A stretch of DNA of 64,000 nt from assembly GCA_003856375.1 (NCBI GenBank), contig CP034120.1, forward strand, positions 1,364,001 to 1,428,000, given 5' to 3'. Shown in pieces: positions 45,826 through 54,001 of this stretch; positions within the stretch are counted from its first letter, which is position 1; each line of letters opens with the position of its first letter. A program made the position numbers and the translations under genes. This DNA comes from Glaciecola amylolytica. Its GTDB lineage: Bacteria; Bacteroidota; Bacteroidia; Flavobacteriales_D; Crocinitomicaceae. Below the pieces are notes generated by a model. That model worked only from the letters and a program-made list of their open reading frames with translations. It ran no database searches and was not told where the DNA came from.

Positions 45826-46003
45826 TCCTCTCGAGGACAAACTGAAATCTTTATAGTCCATTTACATAGGACTAGTTCAACGAAACCTTAATATTCGACT
45901 GAAAGAGTAGAATTGTAACCGGCTGTTGCGTTTTGATAAAATTGGCAGACTGTTTAGTCAAAAAGGAGTCTTTAAAATAGATGACTTGACTAAAATTTTT
46001 TTT
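45826..46003 (+). ncRNA. Candidate small RNA or attenuator leader
   Basis: A transcript starting near 45826 would contain CCTC-TC-GAGG at its 5' end and the hairpin TAGTCC/GGACTA (45854-45874). It would end at TTTAGTCAA/TTGACTAAA plus a T-run at 46003, about 178 bases in total. Either it is an independent small RNA or the terminator is conditional and controls the downstream secreted genes. Confidence 0.45.
45953..46003 (+). terminator. Terminator inside the 45.8-46.0 kb leader
   Basis: TTTAGTCAA (45953-45961) pairs perfectly with TTGACTAAA (45986-45994), followed by eight T. A competing inner AGTC/GACT pair exists, which could be part of a switch. Confidence 0.65.
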
Positions 46004-46081
46004 GAGGGTTATTATTAAAACACACATCTATTAATTACCATTTGTCTACTAAAATAGACCGATGCTACTAACTGTTAGATT

Positions 46082-46504
46082 ATGAAAAGGGAACTGTTCA
46101 AATGGACAAAAAGTATTGCTGTATGCATACTTTTTAGCTCGACAGCGTTTTCACAGGAGGAGCACCAGCTCATTACCACTCCACAACTTAAAATATCCTA
46201 TGTGGGTGGCCTTTGTGACGTTGAATCGGGAAAACAAGCTTATCAATTTGCTTTTTTAAAGCTTCAGAATCTAACCAATGCAACCGTGCATGTTGGGTTC
46301 AACATTGTTGTTCAGTATGAAGAAGGATGTTCAGGCTGCAATGGCAATGATGAAAGCCTCTACTACTTAAGTTTGTCGCCAAACCAGGTTTATGAAGCCA
46401 ATTGTGGTGCGGACGACAAATCTAAAATCTACCTCCGAAACCCGAATTTTCCGGGGGCTTGGAATTTTCAGCAATTACGCATTGAAAATTTGATCGTCGA
46501 ATAA
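46082..46504 (+). CDS. Secreted protein, unknown function
   Basis: 140 residues with a signal peptide (1-25, ends TAFSQ). The mature part is beta-rich with a Cys cluster (GLCDVESG, then EEGCSGCNGND, then EANCGADD), suggesting disulfides. No family is recognised. It is 62 bases before the large T9SS protein gene and probably in the same transcript. Confidence 0.7.
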   Translation: MKRELFKWTKSIAVCILFSSTAFSQEEHQLITTPQLKISYVGGLCDVESGKQAYQFAFLKLQNLTNATVHVGFNIVVQYEEGCSGCNGNDESLYYLSLSPNQVYEANCGADDKSKIYLRNPNFPGAWNFQQLRIENLIVE

Positions 46505-46566
46505 AACTGCGGGAGCAGGAAAGTCCTTTCGACTGAGATTTCATAAACTTCTTATTAACTACTACC

Positions 46567-49500
46567 ATGAAAGCAGCATTACTTTTAATGTGCGTGCTCG
46601 GCTATGCAGCAGGGTTTTCACAAACGTGTAACGTCACGGTTACAGGACCGTCACAGGTATGTCCCGGGGTTCCGGTTACTTTTACCGGAGCAGGAACCGT
46701 AACACAAGCCAATCAGGCTTTTAATTTTAACAACAATTTACTTCCGGCGGGATGGACTGTTTCAGGAACAGCAAATTATGGCGTCTTGTGCGGAAATTCG
46801 TTGGATAACACCTCGTATTTCTGGGCATCAACTGCCGGAGGAACTCCTCAAATCACAACAGGTATTTTCGATGTTTGTTCCGGTGGAACTCTGGATTTCG
46901 AAATGAAATATGCCATTCAGGGAGGAGCAGTTCCTTGCGAAGGACCAGATGAGCAGGACGAAGGCGTTTCGATCGAGTACAGTACCGATGGCGGAGCAAC
47001 GTGGGTTGAATTTGTTTATTTCAGTCCATGGGGATTCCAGCTTGCGGCAAATCCGGGAGGGAATGCTTCTGTAAACGGAGCAACAGCCTACACCAACTGG
47101 GGCAATTTCTCTATTCCGATTCCTCCGGGAGCAGCAACCACCAATACCATGTTTCGTTGGATTCAGGTAAATTCATCCGGTGGTTGTTGTGATAACTGGG
47201 GATTGGATAACATCTTCATCAATGCAGGCCCGTGTCTGACAACCAATATCGGGTGGGATATTTCTGGAAGTAATACTCCGTCTACCAATAACGCAACCAT
47301 TCCGATTTATTCGGATACGGTGATTATTGCAGGTTTGTATGATGATAACGGAAATCTTTTGTGTCAATCTGCTCCGTTTCCGGTAACAGTGTTTATTCCG
47401 TTCATTGACGGTGGGCCGGACCAAACAATTTGTGAAGGTCAAAGTGTGACATTGTCTGCTTCAAGCGGAACGAATTTTGTTTGGGATAACGGTGTAACAA
47501 ACAATGTAGCATTTACACCGCCGGCAACACAAACTTATACGGTAAACGGAATCGACCTGAATGGTTGTGCGGCTACAGATCAGGTTTTGATTACGATAAA
47601 TCCTTCCAATCCGTACACGGTTTCCTATCCGAATCCTGCATATTGTATTGACGCTCCAGACCCGGTTCCGGCATTGTCGACTCCTTTGGCAGGAATCTAC
47701 AGCGTTGCTCCGAATACCGTTACAATTAATCCGGCTACGGGAGTTCTGGATTTATCTTCAAGCACCACAACGACTTCTCAGCTTTACACAATTACATTTA
47801 CACCGGGCGTTCCTTGTTATGGGGTAACGACTACAGTGGTAACAATCAATGCACTTCCGGTTGTGAACGCAGGATCTGATACAAGTGTTTGTGCCGGAAG
47901 CCAGATTATCGTACAGGCAACGGGTACGGCAGCAACTTATGTCTGGAATAACGGAATTCCTGCTAACGGTTCGAATGTTACTCCTCCTCAGGGTTCAACA
48001 ACTTATTCCGTAACAGGTACAAGTGCGGGAGGATGTGTCAATACCGACAGCAGAATAGTAACGGTAAATCCATTGCCTTCCGCAACAATTGCCGGAAATA
48101 CGACCGTGTGTTTGAATGCTCCGCAGCCAACAGTGACCTTTACCGGATCAAATGCTACGGCGCCGTATACTTTCAGTTATGCATACAACGGTGGTGCAGT
48201 TCAGCAAGTGGTTTCCAATGCTGCCGGTGTAGCAACGATTTCCATTCCGACAAATACAACCGGATCTCACAAATACAAGCTGTTAGGCGTTCAGGATGCG
48301 AGCCCTACCGCATGTCAGAATCAATTACTGGATTCAGTGATTATTTTGGTGAACGGTCTGCCCACAGCTTCTATTGCAGGAAACAGTACAATCTGTCAGC
48401 ATTCCAATCAACCGCAGGTTACTTTTACGGGTGGCAATACCGTGGGACCTTATACGTTTACCTATACTTTGAATAATGCTCAGCAGACTGTTACGACATC
48501 AAACGGATCGAATACAGCAATCATCAATGTTCCAAGCAATGTGGTGGATACTTTTGTTTACCAATTAATCAGTGTTCAGGACGGATCTTCAACAGCTTGT
48601 TCGGCGAATCAAGCCGGAACTGCAACGATCATTGTGAATCCGCTTCCAAACGCTTCGATTTCCGGAAATATCAGTTTGTGTCTGAATGAAAATCAACCAC
48701 TTGTTACATTCCAGGGTACAAATGGAGTTTCGCCATTCGTGTTTACCTATTCAATCAACGGAGGCGCGAACCAGACTGTTTCTTCCAATACCGGACAAGT
48801 AACCGTTTCGGCCCCAACGAATGTTTCGGGAGATTTTACATATCAGCTGATTTCCGTACAGGAAGGATCAGTTTCTACATGTACGAATGCGATCGGAGAC
48901 AGTATTTTGGTAAGAGTATGGGATTTACCAACTGTTTTTGCCGGAAATGATTTTCCGGTTTGTGACGGAGCATCTGCTGTTTTAAACGGTCAGGGAGCTT
49001 CTACTTACGTTTGGGATAACTACGTGGTTAATGGAGTTGCTTTTGTTCCTCCGGCTTCCGGGAATTATACAGTGGAAGGAACAGACATAAACGGTTGTAA
49101 AAATACAGATGTCATTTACATTACGGTGATTCCGATTCCACAAGTTAATTTCACGACATCAATCGCTCAGGGCTGTTCACCTTTGGTTGCAACATTAACC
49201 AATCAATCGACCGGAAACCTGAACAATTGTCAGTGGTTTTTATCAGACGGATCACAGTATACCGGTTGCGGAACAGTAGCTGTTACGCTTGACAATCCGG
49301 GATGCTACGATGTTACATTGACTGTTTCAACCCCGGAAGGATGTACCAATACAGGAACACAGTCGGCATTTTTATGTGTGTATCCGAATCCGATTGCAGA
49401 TTTCGATCTGGACCCGGCAAATTTGGAGATGTCTAATACGTTTGTCAACTTCTTCAATCATTCCTACGGAGCAACAAACTATCAATGGGATTTCGAAGAC

Positions 49501-49923
49501 GGATTTGGCAGTATCAATGAAAATCCGACACATTTGTTCCCCGGAAATGAGCCCGGAGATTATGAAGTGATGCTCATTGCAATCAGTGAATATGGTTGCA
49601 GAGATACGATGTACAGAACCGTGCACGTGGCAGAAGATCTCATTTATTATGTTCCGAATGCCTTTTCTCCTGATGGAGATGAATTCAACAATGTGTTTCA
49701 TCCGGTTTTGACAGCAGGTTTTGATACGCAGAGTTATCATCTGCAAATCTTTAACAGATGGGGAGAGCTGATATTTGAATCGCTGAATTACGAACAGGGA
49801 TGGGATGGAACATATCACGACGAACAACTGCTTGACGGAACGTATATCTGGAAAATCAAGGTGAAAAATAAACATTCGGATAAAAAAGTTGAACTGGAAG
49901 GACATGTTACCTTGCTGAAATAG
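46567..49923 (+). CDS. Large secreted Ig/PKD-repeat protein with T9SS type B sorting domain
   Basis: 1118 residues. Signal peptide 1-19 (ends GFSQ). A reelin-like or carbohydrate-binding-like segment (50-220, with EYSTDGGATWVEF) comes first. Then Ig-like modules, two with VWDNGVTNN/VWNNGIPANG-type motifs and three close repeats starting ATIAGNTTVC, ASIAGNSTIC and ASISGNISLC, each ending in a YQLISVQ(D/E)G-like strand. A PKD-type domain lies near 860-960. The gliding-motility-associated C-terminal domain (about 1030-1118; VPNAFSPDGDEFNNVF, LQIFNRWGELIFES, GWDGTYHDEQLLDGTYIWKIK) directs export by the type 9 system. It is probably an adhesin or surface protein. Cys pairs in each repeat suggest disulfides. 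Confidence 0.92.
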   Translation: MKAALLLMCVLGYAAGFSQTCNVTVTGPSQVCPGVPVTFTGAGTVTQANQAFNFNNNLLPAGWTVSGTANYGVLCGNSLDNTSYFWASTAGGTPQITTGIFDVCSGGTLDFEMKYAIQGGAVPCEGPDEQDEGVSIEYSTDGGATWVEFVYFSPWGFQLAANPGGNASVNGATAYTNWGNFSIPIPPGAATTNTMFRWIQVNSSGGCCDNWGLDNIFINAGPCLTTNIGWDISGSNTPSTNNATIPIYSDTVIIAGLYDDNGNLLCQSAPFPVTVFIPFIDGGPDQTICEGQSVTLSASSGTNFVWDNGVTNNVAFTPPATQTYTVNGIDLNGCAATDQVLITINPSNPYTVSYPNPAYCIDAPDPVPALSTPLAGIYSVAPNTVTINPATGVLDLSSSTTTTSQLYTITFTPGVPCYGVTTTVVTINALPVVNAGSDTSVCAGSQIIVQATGTAATYVWNNGIPANGSNVTPPQGSTTYSVTGTSAGGCVNTDSRIVTVNPLPSATIAGNTTVCLNAPQPTVTFTGSNATAPYTFSYAYNGGAVQQVVSNAAGVATISIPTNTTGSHKYKLLGVQDASPTACQNQLLDSVIILVNGLPTASIAGNSTICQHSNQPQVTFTGGNTVGPYTFTYTLNNAQQTVTTSNGSNTAIINVPSNVVDTFVYQLISVQDGSSTACSANQAGTATIIVNPLPNASISGNISLCLNENQPLVTFQGTNGVSPFVFTYSINGGANQTVSSNTGQVTVSAPTNVSGDFTYQLISVQEGSVSTCTNAIGDSILVRVWDLPTVFAGNDFPVCDGASAVLNGQGASTYVWDNYVVNGVAFVPPASGNYTVEGTDINGCKNTDVIYITVIPIPQVNFTTSIAQGCSPLVATLTNQSTGNLNNCQWFLSDGSQYTGCGTVAVTLDNPGCYDVTLTVSTPEGCTNTGTQSAFLCVYPNPIADFDLDPANLEMSNTFVNFFNHSYGATNYQWDFEDGFGSINENPTHLFPGNEPGDYEVMLIAISEYGCRDTMYRTVHVAEDLIYYVPNAFSPDGDEFNNVFHPVLTAGFDTQSYHLQIFNRWGELIFESLNYEQGWDGTYHDEQLLDGTYIWKIKVKNKHSDKKVELEGHVTLLK

Positions 49924-49951
49924 CGAACATCAAAGAATACATGATGGAATG

Positions 49952-49983
49952 ATCACCCCGGGATTTGTCCCGGGGTGATTTTT
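49952..49983 (+). terminator. Strong terminator after the T9SS protein gene
   Basis: ATCACCCCGGGA-TTTG-TCCCGGGGTGAT, a perfect 12-bp stem with a 4-base loop, then TTTT. Confidence 0.93.
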
Positions 49984-50046
49984 GTGTTTACCGGCGAAAA
50001 CCAATTTCGTTTTTTCAGCGTATTTTTGAGGAAACAAATCAGATTT

Positions 50047-50811
50047 ATGAAAATTCTCATTTCCCCGGCAAAATCCATCAACGAAAACTGTTCTTTTCCC
50101 GAATTCAGCTACACACAACCTGCATTTTCAAAGGAAGCAAAAACGTTAGCAGGAAAGTTGAAAAAGTTGAAGGCGAAGGATATTATGGAATTGATGCATG
50201 TTTCGAAAGACATTGCTGAGCTGAATGTGAATAGAAATAAAGCCTGGTATCTTTCTCCGGAACCGACAGATGAAGTGAGACCTGCTGCGTTTTTATTTAC
50301 CGGAGAAGTGTATAAAGGATTGAATATTGAAACACTTTCTGAGAAAGAATTGGAAAAAGCACAGCGAAATCTGAGAATCTTATCCGGAATGTATGGTTTG
50401 CTTAAACCAATGGACCTGATTCATCCGTACAGATTGGAAATGGGAACAAAATGGGATATTAAGGAAAACGTAGCGAACTTGTATCAGTTTTGGGGAGATA
50501 AGCTTACGAAATCCCTGTTGAAAGAAACGGAGAAAAACGAAGCAATCATCAATCTGGCTTCGAATGAATACAACAAGGCAATTCAGTGGAAAAAAGTTAA
50601 AAACCCGGTTGTAACACCCGTTTTTAAAGAGTTTAAGAATGGAGAGTACAAAGTGGTGATGATTTTCGCAAAGCATGCGAGAGGAGCAATGGCCAGATAT
50701 ATTGTTCAGAATGAAATTACCAATCCGGAAGATCTGAAAGCATATAATGTAGATGGATATGCATTTGATGAAAAGCAGTCGACTGCTTCAGAATGGGTTT
50801 TCACGCGATAA
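50047..50811 (+). CDS. yaaA: Peroxide stress protein YaaA
   Basis: 254 residues from the ATG at 50047, which gives the conserved start MKILISPAKSIN. A frame open to 49975 would run through the terminator region and is not used. Further family motifs: RPAAFLFTGEVYKGL, LRILSGMYGLLKPMDLIHPYRLEMG, NLASNEYNKAI and FAKHARGAMARYI. In E. coli YaaA lowers free intracellular iron during hydrogen peroxide stress. Cytoplasmic, monocistronic. Confidence 0.93.
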   Translation: MKILISPAKSINENCSFPEFSYTQPAFSKEAKTLAGKLKKLKAKDIMELMHVSKDIAELNVNRNKAWYLSPEPTDEVRPAAFLFTGEVYKGLNIETLSEKELEKAQRNLRILSGMYGLLKPMDLIHPYRLEMGTKWDIKENVANLYQFWGDKLTKSLLKETEKNEAIINLASNEYNKAIQWKKVKNPVVTPVFKEFKNGEYKVVMIFAKHARGAMARYIVQNEITNPEDLKAYNVDGYAFDEKQSTASEWVFTR

Positions 50812-50850
50812 AAAGACAGGGCTTATCGGGAAGGTTTTCCTGAAACTCTC

Positions 50851-50895
50851 TGATACCGGACTTCTAAATGTTTTTAACGGTTAAGAAACGGATAA
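50851..50895 (+). repeat. 45-bp dispersed repeat, copy 4
   Basis: Differs from copy 1 (1616) at two positions only, although 49 kb apart. Intergenic, 40 bases after yaaA. Confidence 0.85.
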
Positions 50896-51003
50896 ATTCT
50901 CCGATTTAAACAGAAACAATCAGGAAGTAAAAACAGAATAAAGGAATAGTGTTTTATTTCTGACGAATCATCTTAGAATTCTTAACATTCTGCTGATGAA
51001 AAC

Positions 51004-51022
51004 TTACCTTTGCATGAGGTAA
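51004..51022 (+). promoter_or_regulatory. sdaA promoter -7 element inside a dyad
   Basis: TACCTTTG (51005-51012) matches TAnnTTTG. It is enclosed by TTACCT (51004-51009) and AGGTAA (51017-51022), a 6-bp inverted repeat with a 7-base spacer that covers -7 and the likely start site. It could be an operator or a 5'-end hairpin. Confidence 0.55.
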
Positions 51023-51066
51023 GATTACTCTTTCTTTATGTAACCTTGCGTCTTTAAAACTCACCC

Positions 51067-52491
51067 ATGGAACAAATTAGTGTCTTTGATATTTTCAAAA
51101 TCGGAGTAGGGCCGTCGAGCTCTCATACGATGGGACCCTGGAGAGCTGCTCAGCAGTTCATCAATCTGTATAAAATCAATCCCGGGATTAATGAAATCAA
51201 GCGAATTCATGTGGATTTGTACGGTTCATTAGCAAAAACAGGGAAAGGTCATGGAACAGATATCGCGGTTTTATTGGGATTGATGGGAGAAGATCCTGTT
51301 ACAATTGAGGTCAACACGATCAATCCGAAATTTGAAAAAATTCATCAGACCAGGACACTTGAAATTTGTGGTGAGCAAGTGATTACATTCGATCCTGTTA
51401 CAGATTTGATTTTCCATTTCGATAAATCACTTCCCGGACATCCGAATGCGCTGACTTTGACAGTTACGATGATGGATGGATTCGAGGAAGCGCATACCTA
51501 TTATTCTGTTGGAGGCGGCTTCGTGGTGAAAGAAGGAGAGGAAGGAAAAGATTCGTCCAATTCGGTACAATTGCCGTTTCCTATCGAAACAGCTGCAGAT
51601 TTGAAAAAGTACTGCGAAGAACAAAAGGTAGGAATCTCTGAAATCGTTTTGCAAAATGAACTTGCCTGGAGACCTCAGGAAGCAACCATTTCCGGATGTC
51701 TGGAGATTTGGGATGCGATGCGCGAATGCGTTTACCGTGGTGTGAATACAGAAGGAACTTTGCCCGGAGGATTGAACGTAAAGAGAAGAGCATATGAAAT
51801 GAGCCGTAGACTGTTGAACGGAATTGCCTGTAAGGATTCGAAAGATTTTATCAGGCAGATTCAGGCTACGAGCAATATTTTTCAGAACACCTTGAATTGG
51901 GTAAGCTGTTTTGCACTTTCTGTAAACGAAGAAAATGCGGCATTCGGAAGAGTGGTAACAGCGCCAACAAATGGTGCGTCGGGAGTTATTCCGGCAGTGT
52001 TGATGTATTATGTCTGTTTTGCCGGAGGAACCGAAGAGAAAGACATTATTCGGTTCATGACAGTTGCGGCTGAAATCGGAAGTATTTTCAAGAAACGCTC
52101 AACAATTTCTGCCGCGATGGGAGGATGTCAGGCTGAAATCGGAGTTTCATCCGCAATGGCTGCTGCTGCTTTAACCGAATGTTTGGGTGGAAACCCGAAT
52201 CAGGCAATGATGGCTGCTGAAATTGCTATGGAACATCATTTGGGATTGACTTGTGACCCGATCGGAGGATTGGTTCAGATTCCGTGTATTGAACGGAATA
52301 CAATGGGGGCAATCAAAGCGATTACCGCGTGCCAGCTGGCGTTACAGGGAAATCCGGATACTGCAAAAGTTTCATTGGATGGTGTGATCAAAACGATGTG
52401 GGAAACTGCTTTGGACATGAACGAAAAATACAAGGAAACTTCTGATGGCGGATTGGCAACGAATATTCCGGTGAATATTTCGGAGTGCTAA
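51067..52491 (+). CDS. sdaA: L-serine ammonia-lyase (serine dehydratase), iron-sulfur type
   Basis: 474 residues, single-chain form. The beta domain is at the N-terminus (1-165; [18 protein letters not shown] is the substrate-linked signature) and the alpha domain at about 190-474. Cys residues for the oxygen-sensitive [4Fe-4S] cluster are in [17 protein letters not shown] and QIPCIERN. The reaction is serine to pyruvate and ammonia. It lies upstream of the methionine operon but in a separate transcription unit. Confidence 0.95.
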   Translation: MEQISVFDIFKIGVGPSSSHTMGPWRAAQQFINLYKINPGINEIKRIHVDLYGSLAKTGKGHGTDIAVLLGLMGEDPVTIEVNTINPKFEKIHQTRTLEICGEQVITFDPVTDLIFHFDKSLPGHPNALTLTVTMMDGFEEAHTYYSVGGGFVVKEGEEGKDSSNSVQLPFPIETAADLKKYCEEQKVGISEIVLQNELAWRPQEATISGCLEIWDAMRECVYRGVNTEGTLPGGLNVKRRAYEMSRRLLNGIACKDSKDFIRQIQATSNIFQNTLNWVSCFALSVNEENAAFGRVVTAPTNGASGVIPAVLMYYVCFAGGTEEKDIIRFMTVAAEIGSIFKKRSTISAAMGGCQAEIGVSSAMAAAALTECLGGNPNQAMMAAEIAMEHHLGLTCDPIGGLVQIPCIERNTMGAIKAITACQLALQGNPDTAKVSLDGVIKTMWETALDMNEKYKETSDGGLATNIPVNISEC

Positions 52492-52604
52492 CTAATTCAA
52501 AAGTTTAAAAATTCAAAATTGGTTTAATTAAGTAATAGTTTGAATACTTAAGCCATTGAACCTGATTGTTTTATTTCAATTTATCAAATTTTTTTCGAAA
52601 GAAA

Positions 52605-52637
52605 TTTGCATTTATCAATTTCTTTTAAGAATCTTTG
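52605..52637 (+). promoter_or_regulatory. Promoter of the methionine operon
   Basis: TTTG (52605-52608), 21 bases, AATCTTTG (52630-52637; one mismatch to TAnnTTTG). The transcript would start near 52644, just before the riboswitch. Confidence 0.7.
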
Positions 52638-52654
52638 CATCGTAATTCTAAGCG

Positions 52655-52785
52655 AGAATACAACTAGTTTATACAGAAGAGGCGAGAGACGGACTTTAAG
52701 ACCCTCTGGCAACCAACTTTAAGTGCTGATGATTTCTGTCAGTATTGGAAAACCGGTGCCAACTTCCGAGCGTGATACAAATTGT
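52655..52785 (+). promoter_or_regulatory. SAM-I (S-box) riboswitch
   Basis: Core conserved blocks are present in order: AGAGG-CGAGAGACGGA, CCTCTGGCAACC (52703-52714), the P3 hairpin TGCTGA/TCAGTA, and ACCGGTGCCAACTTCC (52752-52767). These are the aptamer elements of S-box riboswitches, which bind S-adenosylmethionine. The edges are approximate because P1 is imperfect. No terminator with a T-run follows, so control is probably at translation or through the downstream leader ORF. Confidence 0.85.
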
Positions 52786-52812
52786 GATCAGGCGAATATA
52801 AAAATTGTGTTT

Positions 52813-52914
52813 ATGAAAAGTGCAAAAATTTACGATCAAAACTTCAGCCCGAACCCCGGGTCAAATCCTTCATTTTCTTTCGTTAGCCAAATGTGTTGTT
52901 GTTGCTGCTGTTAA
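52813..52914 (+). CDS. Poly-cysteine leader peptide upstream of metX
   Basis: 33 codons (MKSAKIYDQNFSPN...). The last seven residues before the stop are Met and six Cys (codons TGT TGT TGT TGC TGC TGT at 52894-52911). An in-frame ATG at 52723 would start inside the riboswitch aptamer and is not used. Six Cys in a row at the very end is the pattern of a stalling leader peptide. Poly-Cys leader ORFs that sense cysteine are known from mycobacteria. Stop to metX start is 39 bases. Confidence 0.75.
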   Translation: MKSAKIYDQNFSPNPGSNPSFSFVSQMCCCCCC

Positions 52915-52952
52915 TTTTCTCAGCTCAATAGTTTTTCATTTACAACACATTT
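52889..52952 (+). promoter_or_regulatory. Leader hairpin linking the Cys codons to the metX start region
   Basis: AAATGTGTTGT (52889-52899), which spans the Met and first two Cys codons of the leader, is the exact reverse complement of ACAACACATTT (52942-52952). The latter ends one base before the metX ATG (52954). The 11-bp helix would hide the ribosome landing site, and a ribosome stalled at the Cys codons would open it. Confidence 0.75.
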
Positions 52953-52953
52953 T

Positions 52954-54000
52954 ATGTCAACAATTTATTCAAAGGCTTTGCTTTTGCAGCCAACACAGCA
53001 ATTTTTTTCGCAGAAAAGCGCATTTACCTTAGAATCGGGCAAAAAACTGTCGGAAATCTCTTTGGCGTATCAAACCTGGGGAAAACTCAATGAAGATCAG
53101 TCGAATGTGGTTTGGGTGTGTCATGCGCTCACCGGAAATCATCTTGTTCAGGAATGGTGGGACGGATTGTTTGGAACCGGAAAATGTTTCGATCCTGAAA
53201 ATTATTTTATCGTTGCGGTAAATGTTCCCGGAAGCGCTTACGGATCAACAGGTCCTTTGAGCGAAGAATTGCCTGAAAATGAGCGTTTCGATCAATTTCC
53301 CGTACTGACGATCCGCGATATGGTCAAAGGATTGGAACTGGTTCGGAAAGAACTGAAAATCGAAAAAATTCATGCTTTAATCGGAGCTTCACTGGGTGGA
53401 CAGCAAGTATTGGAATGGGCGCTTTTGATTCCGGATAAAATAGAACACATTATTCCGATTGCAACAAACCTGAAACATTCTCCCTTCGGAATTGCATTCA
53501 ATGAAGCGCAGCGAATGGCGATCGAATCCGATCCGACTTTTTTCTCAAAAACCGAACACGGTGGAAGAAACGGATTAAAAGCTGCAAGAGCAATCGGGAT
53601 GCTGAGTTACAGAACCTATGACGGTTACAAGATCACTCAAAGTGAAGAAAACGATGCGAAATTCGATGATTTCAGAGCGAATTCCTACCAACGGTATCAG
53701 GGTGAAAAACTAGCCGGACGATTCAATGCGTTCAGTTATTGGTATTTGTCCAAAGCAATGGATTCGCACAATGTTTTCAGAGACAGAGACGAAAAAGTAT
53801 TTGAGCGATGTCTCATGCCTGCTTTGGTAATTGGAATTGATTCGGATTTACTTTTCCCGATTACAGAGCAGGAAGAAATCAGCAAAATTTTGCCAAACGC
53901 TGCATTGATTAGCCTGCAGTCAGATTTTGGTCACGACGGATTTTTAGTAGAAACGGAAACATTGGCAAATCACATTAAACAATTTTTAAAAAACAATTAA
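52954..54000 (+). CDS. metX: Homoserine O-acetyltransferase
   Basis: 348 residues, alpha/beta hydrolase fold. It makes O-acetyl-homoserine (or O-succinyl; acyl choice is not readable here), the first committed step of methionine synthesis. Oxyanion region WVCHALTGNH (54-63), GSAYGSTGP, nucleophile Ser146 in IGASLGGQQ, Asp in GIDSDLLFP and His in SDFGHDGFL (near 325). First gene of metX-hom-osmC-metZ, with a 1-base gap to hom. Its expression is expected to depend on the SAM riboswitch and the poly-Cys leader. Confidence 0.95.
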   Translation: MSTIYSKALLLQPTQQFFSQKSAFTLESGKKLSEISLAYQTWGKLNEDQSNVVWVCHALTGNHLVQEWWDGLFGTGKCFDPENYFIVAVNVPGSAYGSTGPLSEELPENERFDQFPVLTIRDMVKGLELVRKELKIEKIHALIGASLGGQQVLEWALLIPDKIEHIIPIATNLKHSPFGIAFNEAQRMAIESDPTFFSKTEHGGRNGLKAARAIGMLSYRTYDGYKITQSEENDAKFDDFRANSYQRYQGEKLAGRFNAFSYWYLSKAMDSHNVFRDRDEKVFERCLMPALVIGIDSDLLFPITEQEEISKILPNAALISLQSDFGHDGFLVETETLANHIKQFLKNN

Positions 54001-54001
54001 G

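Larger units (their letters stand above)
45685..46081. other. Gene-free region with promoter, hairpins and terminator
   Basis: 397 bases. It contains a perfect-type promoter, several short hairpins and a terminator, described separately, and no convincing ORF. Confidence 0.7.

Noticed and set aside
47000-49000. Repeats inside the T9SS protein as a CRISPR or DNA repeat array
   Set aside because: They are protein-level Ig-like modules with diverged codons, not DNA repeats with spacers.
52723-52812. Longer version of the poly-Cys ORF
   Set aside because: It would start inside the SAM aptamer. The ATG at 52813 is free of it.
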